A stretch of DNA of 64,000 nt from Allolobophora icterica (GCA_963556255.1 OY744605.1:40565608-40629607); one strand, 5' to 3'; numbered from the stretch's first letter, positions 1 to 12,951 are shown. Translations and numbers: made by a program. The notes: generated by a model not told the origin, from the sequence alone.

Positions 1-835
1 CATTCCAATTATGAAACATGTTTTTGCTAGTAAATTTCAATTTTAAGAATAAAGGCCCTTTTTACGTCACTTTAGTCCTAATTATGAAACACGTCTAATG
101 TAGGCCCTATGTTTTAAATTTAAAACCAAAGGCCTATTGTTACGTCACTTCAATTATGAAACACATTATTTAGTAATTTTTAGATGTGTAGAATATAGGC
201 ATTTGTTACGTCATCTCAATTATGGAAAAGTGGATTAATTGTCACTATAAGTTTACTTTTAGAGAACAAAGGCCTTTGTTATGTCACTTCAGTTATGAAA
301 AAGTCTACTGTCATTAAAATTAAATTTAGAAAATAAAAGCTTGTAGCTACGTCATTCAAAAAAATTTTTGCTTAAACGTCTATTATTTTTAATCTCAGAT
401 TTAGAGAATACAGGCCTTGGTCACTTACTTAAATTATGATAAAGTCTGTTGTTATTAAGTTTAAAGTTACAGAATAAATGACTAGCAATTGTTACGTAAG
501 CCATTTCGATTACGGAAGACGAATAGTAATTTTAGATATAGAGAATAAAGGCCTTTGCTACGTCACTTCAATTATGAAAAGTCTATAAATTTTAATAAGT
601 TTAAATTTACAGAATAAAGACCTATTGTCACCTCATTTCAATTGTGAAACACGTCTATTGTTTGTAATTTTAGATTTAGAGAATAAAAGCCTTTCTAACG
701 TCACTTCAGTTATGAAAGTCTATTGTTATTAGGTTTAACTCTAGAGAATAAAGGCCATTGTTATGTCACTTCAATTATGATCGACACACGTTTCATCAAT
801 GATGAAACACGTCTATTGTTAGTAATTTTACATTA
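1..835. repeat. ~70-bp AT-rich minisatellite
   Basis: About eleven or twelve diverged units, each carrying a word like ACGTCACTTCAATTATGAAA followed by a T/A-rich part and AGAATAAAGGCCT. The ATTATGAAA word recurs near 8, 78, 154, 220, 290, 433, 571, 708 and 772, giving a spacing of about 64-76 bases. The array runs off the left edge, so its full size is unknown. Short ORFs here are not coding. Confidence 0.85.
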
Positions 836-939
836 TTATTATGATGTTTATTTTTATTATTGTTATATGACTATTAATATTGTCATTGTTATATTTATTA
901 TTAGCCTACTCTTATTATCAGTATTATTATTATTATTTG

Positions 940-979
940 GTACTCCACCTTCTAGGCCAAAGTTACGCCTCTGCTTTTA
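940..979 (-). mobile_element. Fragment of hAT-like miniature element
   Basis: Only one end of the family described at 7338-7661 remains: a decayed GGTACyCC stretch, then GGCCAAAGTTACGCCTCTG, matching the terminal inverted repeat in the orientation of the copy at 32996-33200. No partner end or target duplication is visible. Confidence 0.5.
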
Positions 980-1097
980 AGCATAGCAAAAACGCTGCCT
1001 ACGTCATCCAAAATGGTGCTACATGAAAAGCTTAATTCTGGAAAAACTCATAATTAAACAAGAAAGTCTTTGTGCAGTCTTCTGCTTTCCCTAAGCT

Positions 1098-1294
1098 CAG
1101 AGGCGTAACTTTGGTCTAAAAAGTGGGGGCACCAATTTCTTACATCCACGAAGCAAGAGGGAGACTGCGACCTCTGGGAAGACACAATAATATAATATTG
1201 ATTGGCATTGTTCAAAAAGTGAGGGATACGGTACCGTCAAGTCCAAAAAGTGGGAGGGACGGGTGCCCCCGTACCCCCACAAATTACGCCTATG
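1098..1294 (+). mobile_element. hAT-like miniature element, copy
   Basis: It begins CAGAGGCGTAACTTTGGTC and ends AAATTACGCCTATG. These terminal inverted repeats are shared with the copies at 7338 and 32996. The interior has the same order of landmarks: AAAAAGTGGGGG, ACATCCACGAAGCAAG, a CATTGTTCAAAAAGTG word and GTACCCCCAC. The flanking 8-mers (cctaagct / cggctaag) do not match, so this copy is old or rearranged. Confidence 0.75.
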
Positions 1295-1945
1295 CGGCTA
1301 AGGTGCTTCCCAAACTGATTAACTGTTGAATTCTGTCACTGTTTCAACGTCAAAAGATAATTATTGGATCTAACCGCAAAAACAAACAGAAGAACGTTAG
1401 TGGATCAGAACTTCTGTCGGAGGCATAGGCAAATACTCTGGGAGCATCCGGGGCACGTGCCCCCAATAATTGAGATGGACTGTACACTCAATGCAGCAAG
1501 TGTAGAATGAATAACCAAATTCCTTTCAATATTTTGGACAAGTTTACGGCAGTTGTCGGAGGGAAGACTATTGGGATTTGGGACCTTATAAGCTCTAAAG
1601 AATGGGAGGTGATTGTGGATGACGGTAAGGAGTAAAATCTTAGTCTAAGAGTTTTACGAGGGTAGCAGATATGGAACACTCTGCTTCCAGCCCATTGCTG
1701 GGAGCAGGATGGCACAACGGATCTTAGACGAATAGATATCACACACGGTAATAATAATAGGCATAAGATGCAGAATAAATCCATGCAAGATTTTACAGCG
1801 TAGATATAAACAGTATTAGATAAGTCAGACATGCAAGAAGAATCGGATTAAGCATTAGCCTTTACAGGAAACCAACCAGAATCATCACGCATTCACATCC
1901 ATCACTGATGTATACCTGGTAGTAGAAGCTTGTGGTGGTGGTTGC
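1295..1945. other. Intergenic, no gene recognised
   Basis: Both strands lack a convincing coding region. The short ORFs have no recognisable domain and no flanking splice signals I would trust. Confidence 0.6.
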
Positions 1946-1999
1946 GATGATGATGACAACGACGAAGACGACTATGATGATAATGATGATGATGATGAC

Positions 2000-2070
<71 letters not shown>

Positions 2071-2131
2071 CGACAACAATAGTGGTATTGGTGATAATGA
2101 TGCAGACGACGACGACGACAATGAAGCTGAA
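1946..2131. repeat. (GAT)n microsatellite
   Basis: A GAT/ATG array with interspersed GAC codon-like variants, purest at about 1974-2069. It produces poly-Met, poly-Ile and poly-Ser ORFs in different frames, which are artefacts of the repeat. Confidence 0.95.
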
Positions 2132-2578
2132 GATCTGGTAAGACAATCGCACCATTTATTGCGAGTCACGCTATATACTCTTATACAGAAACCTAAAATA
2201 TACAGACAGTTATTTCTGTAATTGAAGAGATAGTGAAGAGATGGTGGGCTAAAAAAAACAACCAGCCTCAACCGCCGTAGAGATCTGCTTGATATAGTTC
2301 GGTAAAATCTTCCTTCTGTGAAAAAACATTGGTGCTCTTCGTTTCCCGTGAAATCATTTGCAAAAACTATCGCAATTATGCCACACAGAATATGAAATCC
2401 GTTAAAGGAAGTTTTTGAATGAACACAGATTACTTTAAATTTTGATGAAATAAAAGCTGATATTTATATGTTGCATTCTTAATTTTAGAAGAAGTTTTCA
2501 GGCCCATCGTTCATCTTCAACGGAAGCCAAAGTTGCAACAGCAACAGCAAAGCAGGTATTACACGCGATGGACCGATA

Positions 2579-2650
2579 GATGGATGGATGGATGGATGGA
2601 TGGATGGATGGATGGATGGATGGATGGACGGATGGACGGATGGACTGATA
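2579..2650. repeat. (GGAT)n microsatellite
   Basis: About fourteen GGAT units, some as GGAC. The minus-strand 'IHPS' ORFs across it are translation artefacts. Confidence 0.95.
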
Positions 2651-2939
2651 GATGAACGGACGGAAACTAAATAGCAGCCAAACGCCAGAAGCCCTAGGTT
2701 TGGGCATAGCATACACTTGCGTTTTTGTGGAAGTCTATTTGCGTAATGACCTATAAATTACTTTATCTGCTTTAATGATTATAACTTTTTCATTAGGTCT
2801 GTGTGTTTATGTTTATAGTCTTCTTATAAGACTAAAAGGATAACGCAGATCACGCCATTAGCTTATCTGCATCCATATCGATGCTGAAAGCAGGTGTATA
2901 CGCCTTCTGTGTATGCATAAGCTCATCTATAGAACACGG

Positions 2940-3305
2940 GAGATGAATGAATGAATAAATGAATGGATGGATGAATTAATGGACGGATAAATGGATGAAT
3001 GGATTGACGAATGGATGGAAGAATGAATGGATGAACGATGGATGGATGAATGGAATAATAAATGGATGAATGGATAGATGAATGGATGGGTAGATGGATG
3101 GATGGATGGAAGGAAGAATAAATGCATAGATAAATAGATGAATGGATTGACGAATGGATGGGAGAATGAATGGATGAACGATGGATGGATGAATGGATGA
3201 ATGGATTAATCAATGGATGAATGAATTTTTTAATGGATAGATGAATGGATGGGTGGATGGATGGATGGGTGGAAGGAAGAATAAATGCATAGATAAATGG
3301 ATTAA
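2940..3305. repeat. Degenerate GGAT/GAAT array
   Basis: Interrupted GGATGAAT-type repeats. There is an internal long duplication: the stretch near 2990-3120 is repeated with changes near 3135-3300 (GAATAAATGCATAGATAAAT occurs in both), so the array also grew by segmental duplication. Confidence 0.85.
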
Positions 3306-4777
3306 GACGATTATTTCTTTGTTTAAACCAAGCCATGGGTGCACCATAGTAACAAAACATGCATAGTTTCAACTTACTTTCGGTTTTCCTCTTAGTGTTG
3401 ATGTTCTCAAAATGTCCTTCATGTAATTCGCAAGCACGTTACACTAGGATCTCAGTTGAAGTGACGATCAGTTGATGCCTTTGTCAGCATGATAATGACG
3501 CTATCATAGGCATTGGATTAAATTAGACAATTCCTAATATGTAATCCTAGCATTGATTGTGACTCGGAAAAAGTCAAGACTGAGTTTGACACTCCACTGG
3601 ATAGCGCTAGATAATAAGACGAAACCACACGTTTCTAAAACAAATAATTAGTAAAGCGTTGCAATTATTTAAAGATGTAGGTCTAGCTCTCATCATAGCT
3701 ACTTTTGAGAATTTGCGAGTTAAAGTTACTGTAATTGTGACCTCACTAAAGTCGCTAATGCATGCCTACGTATAACGGTCTTTAATATTATGAGTATAGT
3801 AAAAAAAAATGCCATAAATACGCCTCTAAAGATACTCCATAAAAACTAGGTATGACAAAAATTTACTTAACTCGAATCAATTGCATAAGAATCCATGCAT
3901 GCTATATGAACATGTTAGGCCTAAATTAAGTTTTGTTGCAGGACATCATAATAAAATAAATAAATTAAAAAGAAAATGAAAGTACCGAGACACAAGTATT
4001 CTACATAATGACTTATCGTGTCATAGCTAACATAACAAGGAAGATGAATCTGCAAAAAACTTCTAAGTGCGTTTCTCGCAAAATTAACTTTTCCGACTTA
4101 GCGAGGGTTTCTCAAACACGGTACAATTGGCTGTAAAGATCATAGTAATTTTATAATCTGCTCGATTTTATTATACATGTATTTAATAACTTGATATTTA
4201 ATATTAATAATATAAAGAAACAGAAATGTCATCAAGTGTGTCATTGTGTGTGTCGATGTGTATGTGTATAAAAAAAAACATATGTAATGCTCCTCTCATA
4301 GAGCTGCAATGACGTCACAAACGGGACGATCACTTTGTTCAAAGTATATTTCAATATACCGTAAACGGCTGCTCTTTTAGACTAACGACTTAAAACGCGC
4401 TTAAAATAATTTATTCGCTAAAACGCTGCGAAAGAGTTTAACGGGTTTAAAAGGGCCAGAAACATAACGAAGTTAACTGAAAACCTACTCAATATGGCAT
4501 TCGCAAATTGTTTTGTTTTCAAATTTCTTTCACTATATTAAGACGGGCAAACATCTAGTTTAATATATTCATGTATGAAGTACAAAGATAGTAAATAATA
4601 GGGCCTATAGAATTCACAATTTAGTGGAGTGTATAACTTACAAGCAGGCCTACATGTACTGCTAGGCGATACAAGTATAGGCTACATAATATCGCAATCG
4701 TAATCTGTCAAATGTAATCTGTCAGATGTCTTCAACACCAGCTTATTTACAGGCATATTGGGGAGGGAGGATAGAGT
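3306..4777. other. Intergenic, AT-rich, no gene recognised
   Basis: No coding region supported. A short GACGTCACAAACGG word at 4311-4324 is shared with the hairpin at 5172 and the repeat near 9380, suggesting scattered fragments of one repeat family. Confidence 0.5.
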
Positions 4778-4972
4778 AAGCTTAATGGTAACACTCATGG
4801 CCAGGAGAGCATTAGGTTCGCGGATCGATTCCCGTAACCCCCCTCTAAGGTGGCGCCTTGCATGGCTGCCAAACGGTGCGTTTAGTTAAGATTTGATTGT
4901 ACTTTCATGTTTCAATGTAATCTTACTGCGTTTGTCAGTTTGAATTAATAAAGGAAATTATTAAATTATTAT
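4778..4972 (+). mobile_element. SINE-like dispersed repeat
   Basis: A GGTTCGCGGATCGATTCCCG stretch resembling an RNA polymerase III B box lies ahead of GGCGCCTTGCATGGCTGCC, and the unit ends in an AT-rich tail (AATTAATAAAGG...TTATTAAATTATT). The body from GGCGCCTTGCATGGCTGCC through GTCAGTTTGAA recurs in reverse orientation at about 10150-10300. This is a dispersed, probably tRNA-derived, short element; its 5' boundary is uncertain. Confidence 0.55.
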
Positions 4973-5171
4973 ATAGTCCAAGTAAAATCGATAGGCTGGT
5001 AAAATCGACCAGATCGTTTCAGGTCAAGAAAGCTAGAGGAGTTTTAATAAGATTTTATTAATAAACTAGAGTATTAACCCGTCATATTATGACGGCAGTG
5101 TATATAGGCGGCGGCCTATATGTATCATTGGTTAAAATGCTCTGATCGCCGTTGTCAAGACCGCAGTACTG

Positions 5172-5224
5172 ACGTCACAAACGGTTTCTGTTTCACAACA
5201 GAACAGAAACCGTTTGTGACGTAG
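5172..5224. repeat. Near-perfect hairpin
   Basis: CGTCACAAACGGTTTCTGTT is followed about 10 bases later by its exact reverse complement, AACAGAAACCGTTTGTGACG with a one-base offset. A decayed relative lies near 9380-9410, so this is probably part of an inverted-repeat element related to the 9061-9751 structure. Confidence 0.7.
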
Positions 5225-5737
5225 CGTTTATCGACAGACACACGCTCTATGGATATTATAATTATGTCTAGATACAAGCAAAGTTTTGATAGCATGATGA
5301 TTGCATAGCACAGTAACATGTACATGCTTTTGTTGAGGTCTGGGAATCCCGACCGAGGTCGACATCAGTCCAACTCCAAACCTCCACGCGCTGGAGGTTC
5401 ATCAGCACAACAGAAGCGTTTCTACAGCGACTGGTAGCTACAGATGATCGCCCCAGTTGATCTCACCACCAGATGCTGCGACAATCACTGTCATTCCAGA
5501 GTTATTAAAAGACTTCTACATGTGGTCGTGATTGCAGTTAATTATTAAGCTATGCGTTTCTCGGTGAAAGCGCGTGGAAAATAGCTGGACGTGGAATTGG
5601 AAATACACTTAACACACATTACAGCACTGATGTCTAATAAAAAAAACTCACATTTCGATGATATTCTGTGCTCTTGTTGTCCACTGTCAGCGTAATAATC
5701 ATCGTCATCATTATCGTTACCATCATAATAGTAGACA

Positions 5738-5756
5738 CGATGATGATGATGATGAC

Positions 5757-5835
<79 letters not shown>

Positions 5836-5867
5836 GCAACAGCAACAGCAGCAGCAGCAGTAGTAGC

Positions 5868-5953
<86 letters not shown>

Positions 5954-5968
5954 CAATAATAACAACAG
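5738..5968. repeat. Compound trinucleotide array
   Basis: Successive blocks of (GAT)n, (AAT)n, (ATT)n, (AGC), (GTA)n, (GCA)n and (AAC). Poly-Ser, poly-Leu, poly-Val and poly-Asp ORFs here are artefacts. Confidence 0.95.
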
Positions 5969-6109
5969 CAATATTAATAATAGGGCCTAATTGTAAAATT
6001 AAATTAAATAAAGTTGAAATAATTATTAACTGTAGCCTAATTTTCCACACCCTCCAGATCTATATTTCATTTTGGAAGTGATAACAATGACAGAGCCGAA
6101 TAATAACAA

Positions 6110-6171
6110 CTATTAATTGTAAGAATAACAACAACAATAACAACAATATTAATAATAATAATAATAAATTA

Positions 6172-6261
<90 letters not shown>

Positions 6262-6262
6262 G
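6110..6262. repeat. (AAT)n microsatellite
   Basis: Mixed AAC/AAT, then an essentially pure AAT run from about 6172 to 6261. Confidence 0.95.
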
Positions 6263-6764
6263 TGTTTTTACTGGAGGAAGAACAACTAATTACACTAATC
6301 CCTCAAGTAATTAAGGAGTGTTGATCTGGAATGGCTAGTGTTCGCTAATGGTTATATTTTTACATCATTTTTACTTATGCTATCGTAATCACCATATTAG
6401 CAACACAGTTCATCATTTCCTCTCGTGCGTCAACACATAGTCTGTTTTAAAGCCTAACAGGAAAAACTTTAAAATGTTATAGCTAAATGTCACAGTGCCG
6501 CATCTTAAACTAAGGTATCGTTAAATTACTACGTTTAAAAACAACAAAAACAACCACAACAATAAGGACGGCCACTCCAACGTTAACATCATTAACTAGT
6601 ACATGTATCTTACACCTAAGGGATCATATATACCTCGGTTAAAAAAATAATAATAATTTTGTAGCAAAATTTGCCCTGTCTATGAGGAACAATTGGTCGT
6701 CATGGACTCATGGCAACCGCTCTCGGCCGACGGTTCAGCGAGAACGGTTAGCCTTTGAAGTCCC

Positions 6765-7090
6765 TCGACCTGTAGGCGGCGTGTATTTGAATCCCCACTA
6801 GGCCGCTTCTTTCACGTATAGAGTCCCCCTCTCCCACGCCGCTCTCTATGTAGAGTCCCCTTGCCCCTCCTTCGGCCTGTAGGCGGTGTGTATTTTAATC
6901 CGCACTAGGCCGCCTATTTCAGGTATAGAGTCCCCCTCCCCCACGCCGCTCTCTATGAAGAGTCCCCTTCTCCCCGCCGTTCTCTTTCACGCATAGAGTT
7001 CCCTCTCTCCAACGCCGCGCTCTATGTAGAGTTCCCTTCTCCCCGCTGTTCTCTTTCACGTACAGAGTTCCCCTCTCCGACGCCGCTCTA
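6765..7090. repeat. GC-rich minisatellite
   Basis: Two ~110-bp units start with CTGTAGGCGGyGTGTATTT (near 6769 and 6878). Shorter units follow, built on TATAGAGTyCCCyTCT and ACGCCGCTCTCTATG. It is much more C/T-rich than its surroundings. Confidence 0.8.
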
Positions 7091-7337
7091 TGAAACATGA
7101 TATTTAATGTAAATGTAAATGATAATTCGCTACAATGACCATTCCATGCTATCTCTGTTCCATATTCAACTTCCCTGCCAAGGAAGATTCAGAATCGTTC
7201 GCTTCTTTAAGAGAAGCAACACTATAAAGCTCTGTCTCGGAATCCGTCTCTGCCTCGTTCGCCGACCAGGTTGGTAACATTCTGGCGTTTTTCTCCTAGT
7301 CTAGCTTTTTTTTACAACGGGGCTCTTTATCCACCAC

Positions 7338-7661
7338 CAGGGGCGTAACTTTAGTCTAAAAAGTGGGGGGTACCAATACTTTGGTCTAAAAAGTGGGGGG
7401 TACCAATTTCTTCTCCACTTTCGCTTTTCGCATGGTGGCCATTTTGAACATATTCTCTGTCAGTATTCTCATTAATTTTGGCTCTCGATTTACATGTGTA
7501 TCTAAGTACTTTCACACTTTGGCGGAGACTGCATTCTCTGTGAAGGCACAATAACAAAAATATTCATTGACATTGTTTAAAAAGTGGGGGGTACAGTACC
7601 CCCCAGTCCAAAAAGTGGGGGGTACGGGTACCCCTCGTACCCCCCACAAATTACGCCTATG
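7338..7661 (+). mobile_element. hAT-like miniature element with perfect 8-bp TSD
   Basis: It begins CAGGGGCGTAACTTTAGTC and ends AAATTACGCCTATG, and is flanked on both sides by the 8-mer TCCACCAC (7330-7337 and 7662-7669). An 8-bp target duplication with CAG..CTG-like ends is typical of hAT transposons. There is no transposase ORF, so it is non-autonomous. The first ~35 bases (CTTTGGTCTAAAAAGTGGGG) are internally repeated. Confidence 0.85.
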
Positions 7662-7669
7662 TCCACCAC

Positions 7670-8396
7670 GACTCTACATCTCGCAAATCCGGAAATACCG
7701 CCATTACCATGCGACACCAGACGTTCTCTGAGTTCCTGGGACAGGGTAGACTTATAACAAATCTATGCGTCTTTCCGCCCTAGGCGCAAGTAGGCTACAT
7801 TGTGCAATGCATCTTTCCACCGAGTGCCTCTGATTGGGGTTGCCCTTTGAGCGGCGCTATATGTTACAATCAAAGGTAGCCTATCTCGCTCCATTTCCAT
7901 ATGTGAAATACTGCAATCCGACAACCCAATACACTGCGGTCTTTCTCTTCGTTTCCATTCTACATCTCGTAAACCAGGAAATACTGCCATACGACGAGAT
8001 GCATTGTTTTCCCAGTTACTTTTAGTACACGCTCGTCGTTAAAGTGTTGTGTTAATATACGACAACATCAAATATAATTATCTCGCTCTATTTTCGTGTT
8101 GAAATGCTGCTAACCGATAATCCAACCTTAGCTCCTGTGTTAGTGGTATAGGGAGGTAGGTTTTTCCTAAGCTCCAGTCCAACTTGAGGCGGTTTAATTT
8201 TCTTCCAAATTTCAACTGTTCTTCTTTTAGGTTAATTTTCTTCCAAATATCAACTGTTCTCTTTGTACTTATCACAAGCGTTTCAGATTTCTGCAGTGCA
8301 GTAAGCATAATTATAATCGATGGAGTTTCCTTTTGGTTACTGCTTCTTCCATGGAACTTCCGTATTTATGAAAATTCAGGACATACTGTTTGCATT

Positions 8397-8399
<3 letters not shown>
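7670..8399. other. Degenerate internal duplication, no gene
   Basis: A CTACATCTCGyAAA motif followed by GGAAATAC.GCCAT occurs at about 7673 and 7962. A TATCTCGCTC..TTTC..TGAAAT block occurs at about 7878 and 8080. These look like old duplications; no coding region is supported. Confidence 0.45.

Positions 8400-8476
<77 letters not shown>
8400..8476. repeat. (TA)n microsatellite
   Basis: An uninterrupted TA run of about 77 bases. Confidence 0.97.
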
Positions 8477-8478
<2 letters not shown>

Positions 8479-9060
8479 GGCACACTTTGCATCCGTTTAC
8501 CCTTCCTATTAAAGACAATAGGAACTTTCTGGCTCGGATGACGTATAAAAACAGTTTCTGATAGTAATCATTTTGACTTGCATGACGTTTTAAACAACGT
8601 GTTAATTGGCATATAATCAGTACCCAAGTGAATTGTACCTCATTGCGTTCTGTCAGTGAGAATTTATGAATAAACGAAGATGTAATAAATACCTTCCGAT
8701 AGATGAAGGTTATGTTCAATTAATTGATTAATAATTTATTTAACGTACGCCTCTGTAACAAAGACGATGGTCATTGTTGAACAAAGAAGCAAAGTACTTA
8801 TTAACCTATAGTAGGCCTATCGCTGTATCGATAGTGAGATATGAATCGCTGTTTTTATTGCCGTCGTTGTTGCGTCTTTTGTATTTCTTCTTCTTCCTTT
8901 TCTTGTTCTTCGTATGATAGAATCTTCTTCACGGTCTTCTTTGTTGTTTATCGCTGTTGATAAATGCCGAGCAAGTCAAACGAGATTAACAAACTTCAGA
9001 GCGATTGCATCAGTAAACCGCTATAAGACAAAACCAAATACTTTAACCGAATCGAACAAA

Positions 9061-9751
<691 letters not shown>

Positions 9752-9873
9752 AATATTCAAACTAAAGAACCAGTGGAAGTTTCAATAAGAATAATAACGT
9801 GTTGAACTAGCCTACATATTATGACGTCACATAACGGAACCACCGCGTTTGTTCTCAAACTTTACTTACACGC

Positions 9874-9916
9874 AAAATCTGTAGCCTTTAACATGATGTT
9901 AAAGGCTACAGATTTT
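9874..9916. repeat. 43-bp perfect palindrome
   Basis: The 21-base arm AAAATCTGTAGCCTTTAACAT and its exact reverse complement are separated by a single G at 9895. It lies about 120 bases beyond the right arm of the large inverted repeat. Confidence 0.95.
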
Positions 9917-10149
9917 CTCGAACTGTAAATAGGCCTAGACCTAGAGTTTCAAACTGTCGTATACAACATTCAAAACGGACAGCGGTTGGTGAAGGATTCT
10001 AGCCGACCAATTCATTGCAGAATGAGATGGGTCGAGGCCATATGGTCGCTACATAAAAACGTTTAGGGACCTACATTTACATTTACATTGCATCTCCTTT
10101 AGGTGACAATAGACTGTCACTTGATAACATATCAGACAATTAAGCCACT
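9917..10149. other. Intergenic, nothing recognised
   Basis: No coding or repeat signal identified. Confidence 0.5.
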
Positions 10150-10300
10150 AATAATGATAATAATAATCTTCGTTTAATATCTTCAAACTGACAATTACGC
10201 AGTATGATTACAAATCAGTATGAAAGGATGATCACAAGTTATTACAGGAGTCGAATTTAAACTGTACACGGCAGCCATGCAAGGCGCCCATCACGTCCTA
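10150..10300 (-). mobile_element. SINE-like dispersed repeat, reverse copy
   Basis: In reverse orientation it reads GGCGCCTTGCATGGCTGCC, then GTAATCATACTGCG.AATTGTCAGTTTGAA and ATTAAACGAAGATTATTATT. This is the same body and tail order as the copy at 4778-4972. Confidence 0.6.
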
Positions 10301-11772
10301 CATCTCATTTTATCAAACGCGCCATCTCGCGAATGAAAGGCTGAGTGGACCTAAATTTGCTCTTCACGCCAGTGATGTTACCACTACTCTATGACGTCTA
10401 TTCCACTCTTGGAATAGAATCAGTTTGGCAGCAAACAATAATCGAGAAGAGGAACACAATAGATGGAAAAGGCGTCATTTGTCATTTTGAAATCAGTGGG
10501 TGTTTTCTTACGCTGACAAAGATTACTTACTTACTTACTAATTTATGAGGACGCTAGTAGCTAACTTGTAGTGTGCGCTTACATCATCAAGCACGAACTA
10601 TAATATAACGTCTTTGTTAAAATGGCAGAGAACCAGCTTCATTTGCCGGTGTAGCGGGGAACCAGATCAAATTTAAAATGAAGAGGTTATTGTTTGTATA
10701 AATTAAGATTTTCTTTTAAATCGTAGCAGTAGTGTACAGGAAATAAAATTACAAAGGCAGGGATTATTGCTCTACTATTATTATGTATTGGCGTGACGTT
10801 TCTTTTTTTGGTTTTGGAACGGTTATTACAGAATACGGTTTAGAACGTCTGAATATTAAGTAGGCTGGGTCTTCATAAGTAATGCAAATTTTGTAAAATG
10901 ATGTGTTTTGCGCCTTCTTTCAACACATTTTTTTCAGAACCGTGATTTATCACTGAATGCCGTTATTACTAGGTGTTTGCAAATATATGAATAGTAATGC
11001 GTGCAACCACTGTGCATTAGCTGTGCAGTTATAGCCTATGGTGGCCTTGTGTAACCGCGGGTGTGTTACGGTTGGTTTCACAAAGAGGAGCTGTTGATTT
11101 ACATTAGTTAGCCGACTAATACAACTGCTATTTTTCACTTGTTTTTTTATTACTCGAGTAGAATGGTGATGAAATATTTTTGATTACTCTAGTAGGATTG
11201 TGATGGAAAATAACTGTTCTTGTGACTCTCTCAGAAGGTTCTTTTCAGTCAAGATAAATTTCAGGTTTCATTAGCTTGATTATTTTGCTAGTTTTAATTT
11301 CAGTTGTTTGTGCTGGTTTATGGGGTTGTAACAAAACCTGAAACTCCAGTCCGGAAATAGAATTTCCGCTAGATCCCGAAATCTATTTTCCAAGTTAGAA
11401 CCAAATTAGTTGTGCACATCTAATTTTTCTGGATATTTTTGAATATACTATTCAGGATACTGACTGACTAGTCCATAGTAGTTTTCAGGAATCAAATTTT
11501 TGGTGGAATATAATTTTTGGAAATTTGGTCAATTTTGCATTTTTACGACTTTCAGGATTTGGATGAAACCCGATTTATCATGATGTTTCAGGTGTAGGAG
11601 CATAAAATAGATTATGTTGTTGGGCATTTGTTTTAGTATTGCTGTTTATTTACATCTGATACTTTTATTCAGTGTTATATAGTTATGCTGTGTTTATTCT
11701 TTGTTGTAGTGTACTGCAGAGCTGCAAGATCAGAGAAGAAATTCCTTCGCTAGATTCAATGTGTTGTCCAAG
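10301..11772 (+). other. 5' flank and probable 5' UTR region of DBF4
   Basis: No coding region is seen. A plausible 3' splice acceptor, TTCTTTGTTGTAG, ends at 11708, so a 5' UTR exon may start at 11709 and run into the coding exon. I could not place the promoter or a first non-coding exon. Confidence 0.35.
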
Positions 11773-12253
11773 ATGCAGCCTGAGCCAAGTGGTAGTTCTG
11801 TAAGACCGTCAAATAGCGGCAGCACGGTTCTTCGAGGTGAACTAAGTCAGAGGCACAAGAGAAAGGCTTGTGGAGATGAATCTCGCAAGAAGTTTCTTAA
11901 GGTATCTGCTGACTTTGTTGCAAGTCCTCAAACTGCATACCACCGTCTTGATGTCAGTGATGTGTCTACTGTGGTTACAGCGGTGAATGGGGTTGCATCT
12001 GATCCTACTCCAATTGCGTTCAAGCGTGGCACTGTAAAAGACGAGAAAATTTATCTAGACTTAAAAGATGGCCAGTTGACACAAGACCTGGAAAAATATA
12101 TAACCAGGTTTGGGGGAATTGTGGAAAAGTTTCTCTCAAAGGATATAACTTGTGTTGTCACGAGTCGCATCAACCCAAATGACATGAAAGCAGAGGATGC
12201 CGCTTTGAAGAAGGAAGCTTTTAGCCCGCGTACTGCTGAAAAGCCAAAGCCAG
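11773..12253 (+). CDS. DBF4 homologue, coding exon 1 (motif N / BRCT-like region)
   Basis: This is the N-terminal part of DBF4, the activating subunit of CDC7 kinase, which phosphorylates the MCM helicase at replication origins in the nucleus. Translation starts at ATG 11773 (context CCAAGATGC); an upstream in-frame GTG is not needed. Residues 88-145 match the conserved DBF4 N motif, a BRCT-like fold: KIYLDLKDGQ, then LEKYITRFGGIVEKFLSKDI and VTSRINPND. Basic tracts (RHKRKACGDESRKK, ~residues 30-45) could serve nuclear import. The exon ends at a donor AG|GTAGTA after residue 160, leaving one base of codon 161. Splicing to 15806 restores the frame (KPKP-D-IYSSLGAMSRGK). In human DBF4 an extra segment lies between these motifs; here the spacer is short, so a small missed exon in the intron is possible. 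Confidence 0.88.
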
Positions 12254-12951
12254 GTAGTATTGTTCAAATGCTGATTTATAATTATTGTATTGGTGTTCTA
12301 CTGATTGATACATGTAGGTCATATAACTTTGCAGCAATTCTAATAAAGTCTTCCTCATTTTGTTGATGGTGCTATGACCTTGGGTAGAGTCTCTATACTT
12401 GTTGTATTTGGCTGTAAAGTTCTGCTCATGATACTAATAACATACCTCGTTTCTCATGTATTGCTTATTGCTTCAGAGACTATTACATTATTATTACATT
12501 ATATTAGTTTGGAGCTTTACCAATTAATCGGCCATACTCATAATCAGGCCGATAATTAGAATAATTGGTTTCAACAGAAATAATCAGTGCCGATTAAAAA
12601 AAAATTTACAATATCACTTACTGGCGTCTCACTGTGGATGGTGAAAATGCTGAAATAAATAATAAGTCTTAAAAAAATAAAAATGAGTACAAATATCTAT
12701 GTTTTGTTTCAAGATTATCATTGATAAATCAATATATAAATTTATATATTTGCATTGCACTACTTACTAGGCACCATAGTAACATTGGTGCCTCACTAAA
12801 ACAAATAATGAAATAATTGGTCTCATAATCAGTATCTGCTATTTCAATATTCGGCTACACACGGTATCAGCATTATCGGCAAAAAGTGATATCGATACAG
12901 CTCTGTGTTAGTTGCAAGAAAAAGTCAATATAGATGCTGTATTTGCAGTTC

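Noticed and set aside
1932..2271. Poly-Met, poly-Ile and poly-Ser ORFs
   Set aside because: Frames of the GAT microsatellite.
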